A stretch of DNA of 64,000 nucleotides, from positions 186,001 through 250,000 of the forward strand of contig JAMXBD010000237.1 of NCBI GenBank assembly GCA_024138025.1, written 5' to 3'. Positions 1 to 12,100 of the stretch are shown here, piece by piece (position 1 is the stretch's first letter; each line of letters begins with the position of its first letter). The position numbers and the translations under genes are program-made. The DNA is from Combretum micranthum. Lineage: Eukaryota > Streptophyta > Magnoliopsida > Myrtales > Combretaceae. Below the pieces are notes generated by a model, which searched no databases, was not told the origin of the DNA, and worked only from the letters and a program-made list of their open reading frames with translations.

Positions 1-876
1 GTATGTTTGGTTATGCTTGGCCTTGATCAGTAAAGACTTGGCAGACAGTGATATTGGTGAGGCACCCTGATGATCTTGGTGTGAGGTTGTCCCTAGTGGA
101 CTCGTGCCTTGATATGATTCTGGTAGAATTAGGTGTTCTGGATTCGGGGTATTTGGGGAATACCCTCTCATCCATATATGTATATGATTATTATTTTCAA
201 AAAGTTGTTTGATTTTCAATGGGGTTTGAGTAACTCCGAGTTCGGTATTAGAGTATACCTAATACTGGACTGTGTTGTTTTGTTGGCTTAAAAAAAAAAA
301 GATAATAATACGGTTGTTTGCATTAGTTTAAGTTGCATGAATTACCTGTCTATTGTATGTGCATCTGCATTTGCTTTTGGATCGGAGTTTTCGTACTGGA
401 TGTCGCCGCTTGTTCTTTTAAATTTCAGGTACAGGTGAAGAGGATATAGTATATGATCTTTCTAGATATGACTTATTCTTTGATAGCGGGGATGGTGATA
501 GTGGACCTGACTACCCAGCCAAGAGCTAGGTTTCATATATCAAATTTCTAAGAAGAAGAAACTTTTAGATCTTTTCAAAATTTGTAGTTGGATGTTTAGG
601 TTGGTTTCAATGAAAAAGATTTTTGATGTAAATAGTTTTTAGTTTCTGCTGAATTTGTTGGCTATGTGATGCCGACTTGGATTTTATGCTAGAATTAGGA
701 GTTCATTTTTTTTTATGAAGTATAAGTTTTTACTTTAAATAGGTTTTGTATCCTATGAGATACCCTATGTGTGTTTATAAGTGAATTATGTATCATTGTG
801 GATAATAGAGTGTTTGCGTGTCCTATATAAGAAATGATACGTGGCAGGCTGTAATGCATTCGGTTTAGGCGTTACA
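1..876 (+). mobile_element. 3' portion of a long LTR (Ty3/Gypsy-like), truncated by window edge
   Basis: The segment ends in a CA-type LTR terminus (GGCGTTACA at 868-876), preceded by a GTGGCAG-containing stretch like those just inside other LTR ends in this window. It holds two perfect small hairpins, a 7-bp stem at 147-165 and a 6-bp stem at 245-265. A short acidic open frame runs 428-529 directly after a T-rich tract and a CAG. The LTR start is outside the window, so family and length are unknown. The assignment rests on the terminus and on similarity of organisation, not on a matching second LTR. Confidence 0.5.
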
Positions 877-3716
877 GCTTACTTTTTCATTTTTTTCTTT
901 TTCTTTATCCATTTCCATTTTTTTAATCTACATAGAGAGAATTAGAAAGAGAGAAAGAAAGAAAAGTGAGAGAGAGAGACACATGGAGAGAGAACGTGAT
1001 AGAAAGAGGGAGAGAGAGAACGTGACAGAAAGAGAGAGAAACGAAAAAGAAAAAGAGAAAGACAGAGAAGGAGAATGGATAAACGAATATGGGGAGAGAA
1101 GGAGAATTTACAAGGTTAAAGAACATGGAAAGCAAGCAAATTTCCTCAACTTGATGAGAAAGTTATTCTTTTTCGGGTCTAGTTAACATGTATAATAAAT
1201 ACTCATTCGTTAATATTTTTATATAAAAATTTACGTGCCTACTATATTAAATATTCTAAACACTATGGTATACTTAAAATCTTTGGTTTAAGACTTTTAT
1301 TTTTCAGCTTTAATATTTGCTATTATAAATTATAATTTATTCGTTAAGGATTTAAGTTATTAATGTTTTGATATTCTCTAACCTAACTAATAATTATAAT
1401 TTCCTTAATTTGAATTTATTTATATTTTATTATTATTAATTTATGGGGTTTCACACTACAAAAATAAAAAGAAAAAATATTTATATATGATAATTTCGAT
1501 TATAAATAACCTTTTGAATGTAATATTCGTGACATACCTCAAACCTCTACCTAAGTTTGAAATTGAGTTTAGATAGATTAAAATAAATCAAATGAATTAT
1601 AGAATATAATTAGACAAGATGATATAATTAGATTAGTAATTCATTAAGTTGACATTTGAGATTTCAATTCCTAAAACCCTTAAACATGTTGTTGAAATGT
1701 TTAGTAATTCCTAAACCCTTAAACTTCAGCCTAAATTCTAATTCCATAATCTTCATAAAACTTGAGTTCATTTGTTTGTATAAAAATATCAGTTCTTAAA
1801 CCTAAACTCAAATTATATATCATTTTGATCTAAATTAAATTCCTAAATTAAGTTCATATTTTAAGCTCTTAACTTCTAACCTATTGATTCTGCAATCATC
1901 TTCTAAATACTACCAAAACTAAAGATATTGATATGAAAGTTCTAAACCTAATACCTCTATTCTAAAATATTTTAATTTTATCCCAGTCTGTTCATTTTCC
2001 TTTTTCTTTCCCCCGCTCTCCTTTTCTTTTCCTCTTCTTTTCATTTTTCGTTCTCTCTCTTTCTCTCTTTTCTTCCTCTTCTTTTCTCTCTTCCATCTCT
2101 CAATTTTATCTCTCTAAATCTCAAATTCAAGAAGAGAAAAAGAGAAATCAAGTTAGAAATGGAGATAGAAAAAGAAAATCAAAGTTAGAACTAGCCTAAT
2201 AAGAAGAAGAAGAAGAAGAAAAGAGGAGAGGAGGAGGAGGAAGTGTAGAGAAGATGAAGAGTGCATGTGATTGCCAAAAAGAGATAAGTTTTGCTTTTTC
2301 CTTTTGTTTTATTTGTTGTTTATGTTTATATGTATTGGTTTGATGGTTGATACACGTTAGGTTGGTGAAGGAGATATAAATAGTGAATATCGGGTTTGCT
2401 GGAATGGTTTGGAGGTGTTCGATCTTGTTAAATGAATATAGAAGTGTTAGATATATGAAAACTAGCTTGTACAGTGTTTAGATGATGTTTTGATTGAAGT
2501 ATGATTTTATAAATTGATAAAAGTAAGGTAAAAAGACAAGAAAAATGCGTAGTTGGGATCCCCTGTTCATCATGGGTATGATACGGGCCATGATCTCCTC
2601 GAGCATGAATTTTTGAATGAAACAAGCTAGATCATAGCCGTGACAAAGGAGTTATCTCATTGGATCAAAATTTTCCATGATACTATTTTGTAATTTAATC
2701 ATAACTCTTTGTCCAAACTCAGATTATGATTCAAAATGCTTTTGAAAGCTTAAAAGAGATCTACAATTTTATGTTTTGAGTTTTTGCAAATTCTAAAAAT
2801 ATCAATACATAAATTTTGATTGATTCCAGCTATTACATTTTCCAAACAAAGTTTAAAACTTGTGTTTGCTTGTTAAGTATGTGGAGTTATTTATAAAATA
2901 AGTTTAGCTGATAAACCTAGGTTCAACTAGACTAAATGGACTTGAATAAACTAAAATAAATTAAATTGATTAAGTTTAATCAATTTTGCTAAGATTAAGT
3001 TAATATAGACTTAAGTTAATATGAATCTTAGATATAAAATGAACTTGGTTAATTAATCTTAGTTCAACTTGACTAAATAGACTTTGATAAGCTAAAATGA
3101 GTTAAATTGACTAAGTTTAACCAAAATGAATTAGTAATTGAATTAAATGATTAACTCTAATCAATTTGACTAAGATTAAGTTAAAATGGGTTTAATGGCT
3201 AATAATTTGATTAGAATGATATGCTAAGATAAACCATAAATAACATGGGGAATATGTTGTTTCCAATGCATGATTGCTTAGAAATTGAATGTTTTTTTAA
3301 TATGATTGCTTTGTTGATGATTTTGTAATAAAATACTATAATCAAAGTGAAAAGAAATACTTTGACAGACAAAAGAGAACTATCTATATTTTAGTGGAGC
3401 GATCTTCATAGCCATGCGGGGTTCCTTTTTAGTGTATGATCAAATAGGGTAATAATATGAATTTGAGATAAATGAAATGAGTGTAATTTCTTATATAAGT
3501 TTAATTCTTGAATCTATAGATATGAATACCTAATTTATCTTTTGAGACGGATTTTGAAACACCCTTTGAGTCTCTATTTGAATTCCATATAAAAGGTACA
3601 TAGTAACTTACATGATGGTTGTTAGGATAGGCATTCTAAAATGGATTAAAACTTAAAGACTGCCATTATAAATGAGTGCTTCTTATGCTTGTGTCATTGA
3701 ATCCGATCTGGAGAGT
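877..3716. other. Unclassified AT-rich DNA with purine/pyrimidine tracts and direct repeats
   Basis: No supportable gene. It contains a GA-rich purine tract (about 930-1090), then a CT-rich block (about 1985-2110) followed at once by a GA-rich block (about 2130-2250), which could fold back or form triplex DNA. Degenerate direct repeats sharing a TTCAACT/GACTAAATGGACTT core lie at about 2910-3190. Short open frames in the GA tract encode only low-complexity peptides and are not reported as genes. Confidence 0.5.
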
Positions 3717-3721
3717 GACAA

Positions 3722-6700
3722 TGTCACACCCTGAAGGGTACCCTAAACGTGGCAGTCCACCGTATATAATATTAAAACCGAGGAATGACCACCTCAGTCA
3801 TGCGAAGGCTTCCATACCATATACAAGGCATCTAACACATGGAGGAGACTCATCGGAGTGATACATTTTATATTGATACAACTTGAGTAACAACGTAAAG
3901 GAAATACACTTCACTATAATTCAATTTCAATTCATCCATAGATTTTACTACACAAACTATTACAAAACATTTCACAAAACCTAGATAATATCTTCAAGCA
4001 TTTTTACTTCCTGCCAAAATCCTGAAGTTACATTCGGCTCCAACCATCTTGATCCGCAAGTAGCATTCTCCCGTCAACTTGTTTATTCAAATATCTATTG
4101 GGGTATAAGCTACACTAACTTACTGAGAGTCTCCTTAATTCCGTATCATAACAAGCAAGTTATAATTTATCCATATGCTATGCATGAACAAACACATGAG
4201 TAGACAAGCATACGACTTTTTGGTAGCCATATGTGAATGGATTTACGCCCTCCATTCAGGGTTGGGGTAGTCCATAAGTCATGCAACCATAATTCCAATC
4301 TTGAGTGGGGTGGTCCATAAGTCATACAACCATAATCCCGATCTCTTTCTCTTAATTTTACAACATCTATTGTTTTATGTAGTTGATTCAAGTGCCTACT
4401 CCACTTCCGTTAACTTAAGCAATCTCACATCCTTAATGTTAACATAGGCCCCCTCGCCTTCCGCTAATATACTTTTATCCCACTAAAGGTATATTAGCTA
4501 ATGCAATGTGACACAATATGTGATATGCATGTGTAGTTTATTCATATAATCGTGGCATGTTAGTTATGTAGGTTAAGAGTGATCATAAAGAGTTTCAGAC
4601 AATTCAAGTCTATGCTAGCTCATACAATGATTTTACAACAAGTCTCGTATCGATATACTTATCATTCATTCAACCAAGATTATACCACAACTCATCACAA
4701 TTTTATCTTTTCATAATTCTAATGCAACTAGCTACAAGCATAATCAAGGTAACAAAATAAGAAGAAAACTCACTCGGCCATTGGATCACCGGTCTCTTAG
4801 TGAAAGTAATCCGGTGGTAGGGAATCGTCAATTTCGGGGTCACTTAAAAAGGAAGAAATACCCTAATAAGTATTTCATCACTTAAACTAATCTAAACTAT
4901 CTTATACAAACTATCAAATTCATAATTCTCATCCTATGCGAGAATTCCGACTTAAAACGGTCATAACTTGGTCGTTTTAACTCGGAATTCAGCAAATTAT
5001 ATATCGATTTTTATCTACTTCGAAATATCTATCTAATTCTAATATCATATTTAAGTTTCAAAAACTTTGAAGCTTCGAAAAGATCTGATCAGTTCAGATC
5101 ATTAGAGAAAACAATTTTAGAAAATTAATTTTGTGAAAGTTCATGAAGTTTCTACTATCCAAAGCAAGTATACATGCAATATGAACAAGTTACTATCATA
5201 AATGATATGTCATGAGATATATATACACATGTTCTTGATAATATTGAATAAAAGAAATTTTTAGAAAACTTTTTACTTGTAAGATTTTATGAAAAATCAT
5301 CTTAGAAAGGCTATCTTGTAGTCTTGATAATTCCCACTTGTTTTTAGAAAAATTCATTAATAAAATTCATTTATTCTTGTTAAAATTAAGTCCTCATTAT
5401 TTAAATCCCCTAAGGCCTTTGTTTTTCAATAAAAATTTTCATTTTACACTTTGTAAACATGTTTTTAAATATGGTTCATTCCAAAATCCGATTTTTTGTA
5501 AAAATTGTTTTTGTGGTGATTCCTTTAAGTAAAAATCATTTGATACTTAGAAAAATTAAGGCTCAACCATATCTAGCCACTAAGGACTTCGTTTCTTTAA
5601 TAAAAATTCTATTTTGAGTTTGGAAAGTAAGTGTTTTCATGCCATTCCTCCATTATTACGAATTTCTTAAAATGACAAAACTCAAATTTTCCTATTTTAT
5701 TTCGACTCCTTATTCTACATGTTTTTCTTAGAAAATCCCATCTCAACTTATAAAAGTCATTGCTTGATAATATATATTACCTATACTATTCATTTTTCAT
5801 ATAAAACACAAGTTTTGGAGTCGAAAAAAAAGGTTTTAAAGGCATGGTCTTGAAATCATCCGAATTTCACAAAGTTAGGATAAAACTTAAGTTTTACATT
5901 TTGTAATCTCTTCCTATTTTGAGAATCTCTACTAGTAGATCTATCATTTACTCATAAAAAATATCTCCTATTGATACCTATTCCATAAGCCTTTCATTTT
6001 TTAAACAAACCCTTCATTTTGGTGTTGAAAAATGGGTTTTTAAAATTGGTCTTGATTGAGATCCGAATTTACAAAATTTGTTTTTGGACATATCCTTTGA
6101 TAAAATCCATCTAAACTTATGAATATCCATCCCTTACATATCCTATCTTAAAAGCCTTCCTATTCTTGAATAAAAACTTCATTTTTGAGTTGGAAAACAT
6201 GTTTTTAAATTAGGTTTGCCTAAATCTGAAAATAGGATTTTGTTTTGAAAAATAATCTTTAAAAATCACCTTTGAACCATATAAAATGAAGTCTTGATGA
6301 TATATACCCATTAAGCCTTCATTATTTCAAGTAAAAATTACATTTTGACACTTGGAAAGTGGTTTTTAAATGTGGGTCTTACCTGGATACGAATTTCACC
6401 ATTTTTATTTGAGTTCAAAACCAAGATCCACACATAAATATAAAAGAAATGCATGGTAGTAAGTCCTAAACCTATAGATCTAAACATAAACATAATCAAA
6501 GCTTCATAAAAATTTAGATCTACAAAGTATAATACAAATATGAAGATAATAAGGTCTTAAAGACAACAAATATAGCAATATCAATATGGATCATAAACAA
6601 GAGGAGTGTTTCAAAGTTTTGGCATCATCATCTCTAGCTTTTAGGCGTTATGGAGAGTCCTTTGATGCATGAAACCTCCATATAATCAACCTATAGTCTC

Positions 6701-8413
6701 TATGGAAGCTTAAGAAGAAGGTTTACTTAAACAATCCTCAAGAATGGAATGTGGAATCAATATTTAGAGATGGGGGCAGCTTGTATTCTCACAAGAACAA
6801 GGCTAAGAAAGAGATAAAGAGAGGAAAAAGAGAGAGTAAATGAGGTAGGGTTGCAAAGAAAGAAAGTGAGTAAGTAAGAGGCTTTAAATAGATAGAAGTG
6901 TGTTAATGTGTGTTAAATAAATGGGAAAAGAAAAATAAAACAAAGGGGTTGAAATGGGAGGGGGCTTGCATGAATTCAACAAGAGAGAGAGAGAGGAGCG
7001 TAGTTAATTTGTAACTTGAATTTTGAAAGTGTAACTTGTGTCATTTAATTTGCTAACTAAAAGAGACTTTAAATCATTAAAATAAAAGAAAAGTGGATAA
7101 TTTTGAGAGTGTGGCAGCTGCCATGCATGGTAGATTGAGCGTAAGAAAGAGTGAAAGAAAACACGAGTAAGGTGTAGAAGTGACAAATGAAGTGTACTTG
7201 AAGTATGGGTTGAAAAAGTACTTTTTATTGAGAAAATATATAAAATAAAATTAAAAAAATATTTTTAAATGAGTAGCAGAATTTTCATAAGTAAAACTAA
7301 ATAATTAATTGAATTATTTTAGTATTTCAACAAATATGTTACCGGTATGATCAAAATACGCGAATTTGAGCTATAATTGATATTTTTATAACTCGAAAAA
7401 TTCTAAAAAATTATTTTATGAAAATAAAAATATTTTTTTTCAAATATTTTCCTATAATTAAATTAATTTATTTTATTTTTAGTATCGAATCTTAAACTGA
7501 AACTGATCCCATAAAAACCCGAAACGAACTAAATTTTGGAAAAACAGAATTTTCTATGATATATAAAATATTTATCTAAAAATATAAGGGTTTATAAGAA
7601 TAACAAAACTGTGTAATGAATAGTAGTGAATAGTGCCAAAAGACTAGTTAATTACCGATAGTAATGAAATACGAATATAATCGCAAAATAAGATATTTCT
7701 AGTTATTGAAAAATTATAAAACTGATATTTTTGAAATCCTTATAAAAATACGAGTCTAACGGTATTAATGGTATATTTTTTATATCTCGAGCCCCAGGAC
7801 ACGCTTTTCCAAGTCTCTATCCAAACGGGTTCGAAATAGATAAAAAACTTATCAATATGATATTTTTAAGCGACCTTATATTACTGCGAGCTGCTCTACA
7901 CACTCAAACTACAACTCGGCCTCTAGGGCTAAGAGCGCGAGATTGCAGGGACTAAAACTACTATATTCCACTTAGGGTTCCCGGGTGATTTTCCGGTTTA
8001 GATTTTTACCAATTTGGAAACTGATGTTTTATGTTTATACAACATATTTAATTTGAGAAATTTATTTTAAATTTTACTTTTGTAAGTATTTAATCTCTCT
8101 TAATGTTTTTGGCATTATTGAATTGGGTTTTATTTTGAAAGTTAATCGTTATTTACTTTTTAATAATTTATTTTTAGGTTATATATTACCCGATTTTACA
8201 AATCAAAGTTACGTATAGAATTTGTCATACGTAGTGGTTTTTGATTTGAAGATCATTGAGTTCTTATTTTATTTTTAAGGATTCTCATTTTCTCAAGATT
8301 AAGAAATTTCTAGATTCGTTCATGATTTAGGACTAATCGAAGTTCGGTTTTAACATGGAGTCATTTTTAGAGTTTATTTTGGAATTATTTACTGAAATTT
8401 TCTGAGGCTTACA
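3722..8413 (-). repeat. 3' LTR of the minus-strand Gypsy-like element (4.7 kb)
   Basis: The segment 6153-8413 is repeated at 9113-9857 plus 13235-14758, which is what identifies these as LTRs of one element. The LTR is unusually long at 4,692 bp. It contains perfect hairpins at 4234-4258 (8-bp stem, 9-nt loop) and 4463-4498 (10-bp stem), and degenerate tandem repeats at about 5330-6410. Its minus-strand start (8413) is preceded by a polypurine tract and its end (3722) is CA. Confidence 0.85.
5330..6410. repeat. Degenerate tandem repeats of about 165-180 bp inside the LTR
   Basis: Five to six diverged units recur, each containing a version of 'GCCTT...AATAAAAA-TTCATTTTGA...TTGGAAA...GTTTTTAAA'. 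Examples begin near 5412, 5580, 5990, 6155 and 6315. The truncated partner LTR begins at 9113, at the start of one such unit (matching 6153), so the array may have been the recombination site for loss of the interior. Confidence 0.65.
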
Positions 8414-8426
8414 TCCTCCCCACCTT
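8414..8426 (-). other. Polypurine tract (plus-strand primer site) of the Gypsy-like element
   Basis: Read on the minus strand the sequence is AAGGTGGGGAGGA, directly followed by the LTR start TGTAAGCC at 8413. This is the standard position and composition of an LTR-retrotransposon polypurine tract. It fixes which LTR is the 3' one. Confidence 0.8.
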
Positions 8427-9112
8427 AAAAAAGTTTTGTCCGCAAAACTTGTTACGTGTGTATCATTTATTGAGAAAAGATTGCGAATTTAGAGTTATAT
8501 TTCTAGCACCGGTTTATGCTTTGGTTTGTATCATTTCTAAATTTTGTATGATAGATATTTTATGAAATATAGCACATACAAATTAAGAAGATTTGGCTTA
8601 GCGATTCCAACCTTCACTTACACGACTCTTTTGAAAAACGACATGGACTTGACTCAAGACCACAGACGACCTGACTCGACTGACACTAGACGACTCATGA
8701 CAACACGACCTTTCATGATTCGATTACTTTGACCAACGAAGGTTGTGGATTCGCTTCTCCATTCTTATGTAGCTGTATATACAATATTATGCTTGGAGGT
8801 CCATATTTCTTTAAATAATAAAGTCATCATTGTTTTAAACTCTTATCATCGTGATTATCTTGATGGGGTTGAAATCAATAAATCTCATTGCTTTATTGTA
8901 TAATTATTACTTATGAAGATCTTATGGAGTTTGGTAATTGAGATTTGATTTCTGAAGTTTTAACTTTTATGTAATGATCATCATAGATTTTTGATCTTTC
9001 AAAGTTCTTTATTTACAAGAAGTTGTATGAGGGGTGTTTTGGAATTTGCTAAATCAATTGAGTTTGGCTTTAGTTTCCATCATTGGCTCATACTAGCTTT
9101 TAATGGTCTCGA
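8427..9112 (-). mobile_element. Residual internal region of the Gypsy-like element
   Basis: About 690 bp remain between the polypurine tract and the truncated LTR. No gag, protease, reverse transcriptase or integrase motif is visible in any frame; the 62-residue open frame at 8544-8732 has no recognisable domain. It is best read as the 3' non-coding tail left after a large deletion. Confidence 0.6.
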
Positions 9113-12100
9113 GCCTTCCTACTCTTGAATAAAAACTTCATTTTTGAGTTGGAAAATATATTTTTAAACTAGGCCTTGGCCTAAATCTGAAAAGAGGATT
9201 TTGTTTTGAAAAATAATCTTTGAAAATCACCTTTGAACCATATAAAATGAAGTCTTGATGATATATACCCATTAAGCCTTCATTATTTCAAGTAAAAATT
9301 CCATTTTGACACTTGGAAAGTGTTTTTAAATGTGGGTCTTGCCTAGATACGATTTCACCATTTTTATTTGAGTTCAAAACCAAGATCTACACATAAATAT
9401 AAAAGAAATGCATGGTAGTAAGTCCTAAACCTATAGATCTAAACATAAACATAACCAAAGCTTCATAAATATTTAGATCTGCAAAGTATAATACAAATAT
9501 GAAGATAATAAGGTCTTAAAGACAACAAATATAGCAATATCAATATGGATCATAAACAAGAGGAGTGTTTCAAAGTTTTGGCATCATCATCTCTAGCCTT
9601 TAGGCATTATAGAGAGTCCTTTGATGCATGAAACCTCCATATAATCAACCTCTATGGAAGCTTAAGAAGGTTTACTTAAAGAATCTTCAAGAATGGAATG
9701 TGGAATCAATATTTAGAGATGGGGGCAGCTTGTATTCTCACAAGAACAAGGCTGAGAAAGAGACAAAGAGAGGAAAAAGAGAGAGTAAATGAGGTAGGGT
9801 TGCAAAGAAGGAAAGTGAGTAAGTAAGAGGCTTTAAATAGAAAGAGGAGTGTGTTAATGTAAACCCTTAAAATTTTTGGTTAATTTTAAGTTTGACCTTA
9901 GAATTAAAAGTCAACCGAAACCCTAAAGGTCAACAAAAGTCTAGTACAAACCTTAGATTTTAGATTCGGCATTCCCGTTTTCTTTAGTCACAGAAAACGA
10001 AGTAGGAATAATTAGTGATAATAGTTCATAATAGCTTTAGGTTATATAAAAATATCAGATGTGTGAAATCCGAGTGTCCTTCGGACTCAATCGAGATCAG
10101 TTCTCGAAAATTGTGTCATGGAGCCTGGAATAATAAAAAGATTCCGATAACACCAATAGGACCGATTTAATATAAGGATTTCAAAAATATCAATTTCGTA
10201 ATTTTTTGGAAATTAAAAATATCAGATATTGCAATTATACGCGTATTTCTTACTACCGGTACTTAAATTGTCATGTCTACTTTACATTACACTATTTACT
10301 ACTATTCTACACTATTTATCTATCTCTACTTTTTCTTACAACCTACTCTTACAAACCATGCCTATTTCTTACAATTTTCATTTCCAATACAACTTCACAT
10401 CTTTCATATCTTACTTTTCATTGACAAAAATACAAAAAAAATAAATTTTTCTCTTCTCTTTTCTTCAAAGTTGCGCTGGCCGCCTCTCTTTCTCTTCTTT
10501 ATTTGTTTTATTTTTTATTTATTTAATTAAATAAATTTCTTCCACTTTTTCCTACAAATACCCATCTTCATTCCACTTCTTTCACACTTTTCATACACAA
10601 CAAAATTACTCTCTCAAATTCTTTACAAGAGTTCTCTCAAAATTAGTCTTGATAGGTAATCCTTCTTTAGAGTTTTCTTATGTTCATTTACTTAGTATGA
10701 GCTTAGTGTATATTTTCTAAACCATGAAAGTTAAGGAAGCAACAATAAGTTCATACTTTGTTTTTGTTCATAAAATTAATTTCTTTTATGTTGCTTTTAT
10801 GTACATAATTACCTAAATATATCTATGTAGCTATATATATCTTTAGAGCATAGAAGCTCATTTGTTTTGCAATTTATTTACTTTCCTTACGATTTATTTA
10901 CTATCTTGCAATTTATTTACTTTTATGTTGTTTTTAAAACTTATCTTTCTAGTCCTAGACTTGTTCTCATCAAGTCAAAATTTTCTTTTTCTTTTCTTTT
11001 TCTTTTTTCTTTTTTTTTTTTTTGGGACTAGTCTTTTCTTAGTCTCGGGATACCTTGATGAAGCTAAGGTTCCAATACTTGATTTATTTCTTTACTAGCT
11101 TGTTTTCTTTAATTACTATGTTTTCTTATGTTTTCATAATTTTATGATTCGTATTCATGCATGAACATAATGATTTTTGTCTCAATAAAATCAATGAGGA
11201 AAAGTTTTCTTAAAAAAGGAATTTTTCTCTAAAACTAAAAGTTGGAAGTAATTTTTATAAAGACTAAGGACTTTTATCTTAACAAACTTTTCTAAGAAAT
11301 CTAGAAGAAATTCATAGGAATTTTTTTTTTATACATACATGGGAAGGAATTCTTGAGTAAAATAAAAGTTTTACTAAACTCCACTTTCTTATCAATATTA
11401 GTTTGACAAACAAGAAATTCTTTCCATGAAAACAAAATGATCTTAAGGAACAAGAAAATTATTTCTATAAAATAAAAGTTGTTATTATTTTCAAGAAGTA
11501 TTAGAAACTAAACTTAGAAAATAAAAATCATTCCTTGGAAATTTAAAGGACTAAGGAAATGAAAATTTACTCATTTAAAATAACTTGAAACATTCTCTAG
11601 CAAAATAAGAGGAATTTTCAAAAGTTTCACTTTTCTTTAGAAGACTCTATTTTACTAAAATTCATGGTTTTAGACAACTTCATTAATTTCATACATTTGA
11701 TATGAGTCAATAAATATATGTATATACATTTCAAAGGTTTTACAAACTATTATAATATATCTTGTGATATGAGCTTTGATAAAAAGAAGGAATAAAAGTT
11801 TTGTGAAAATTCGATGAATCTGATCACCACTATTTCAGAGCCCAAATGACTTAGTTTGATGAAAATAATTTTAGAATTGATAGGTCTTTTCAAATAGGTA
11901 GAAAACGGTATATTATATGCATAATTCCGAGTTAAAATGACCAAGTTATGGCCATTTTAAGATAGAATTTCTCTGTACATGAATTTTAACGATCTTACAA
12001 CAATAGTTCCTTATTAGTACCATAGAATAAAAAAGAAATATTCATTTTGAGTATTCTTCTTAATTAGGTAATCTCGACGAGGATTGTTCATATCCCAAGA

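Noticed and set aside
923..1186. Arg/Glu-rich and Ser/Leu/Phe-rich open frames
   Set aside because: They are direct translations of a GA-rich tract on each strand.
10206..11098. Several Tyr/Leu/Phe-rich open frames that could pass as membrane proteins
   Set aside because: They are T-rich low-complexity DNA inside a solo LTR, overlapping in three frames with no motif.
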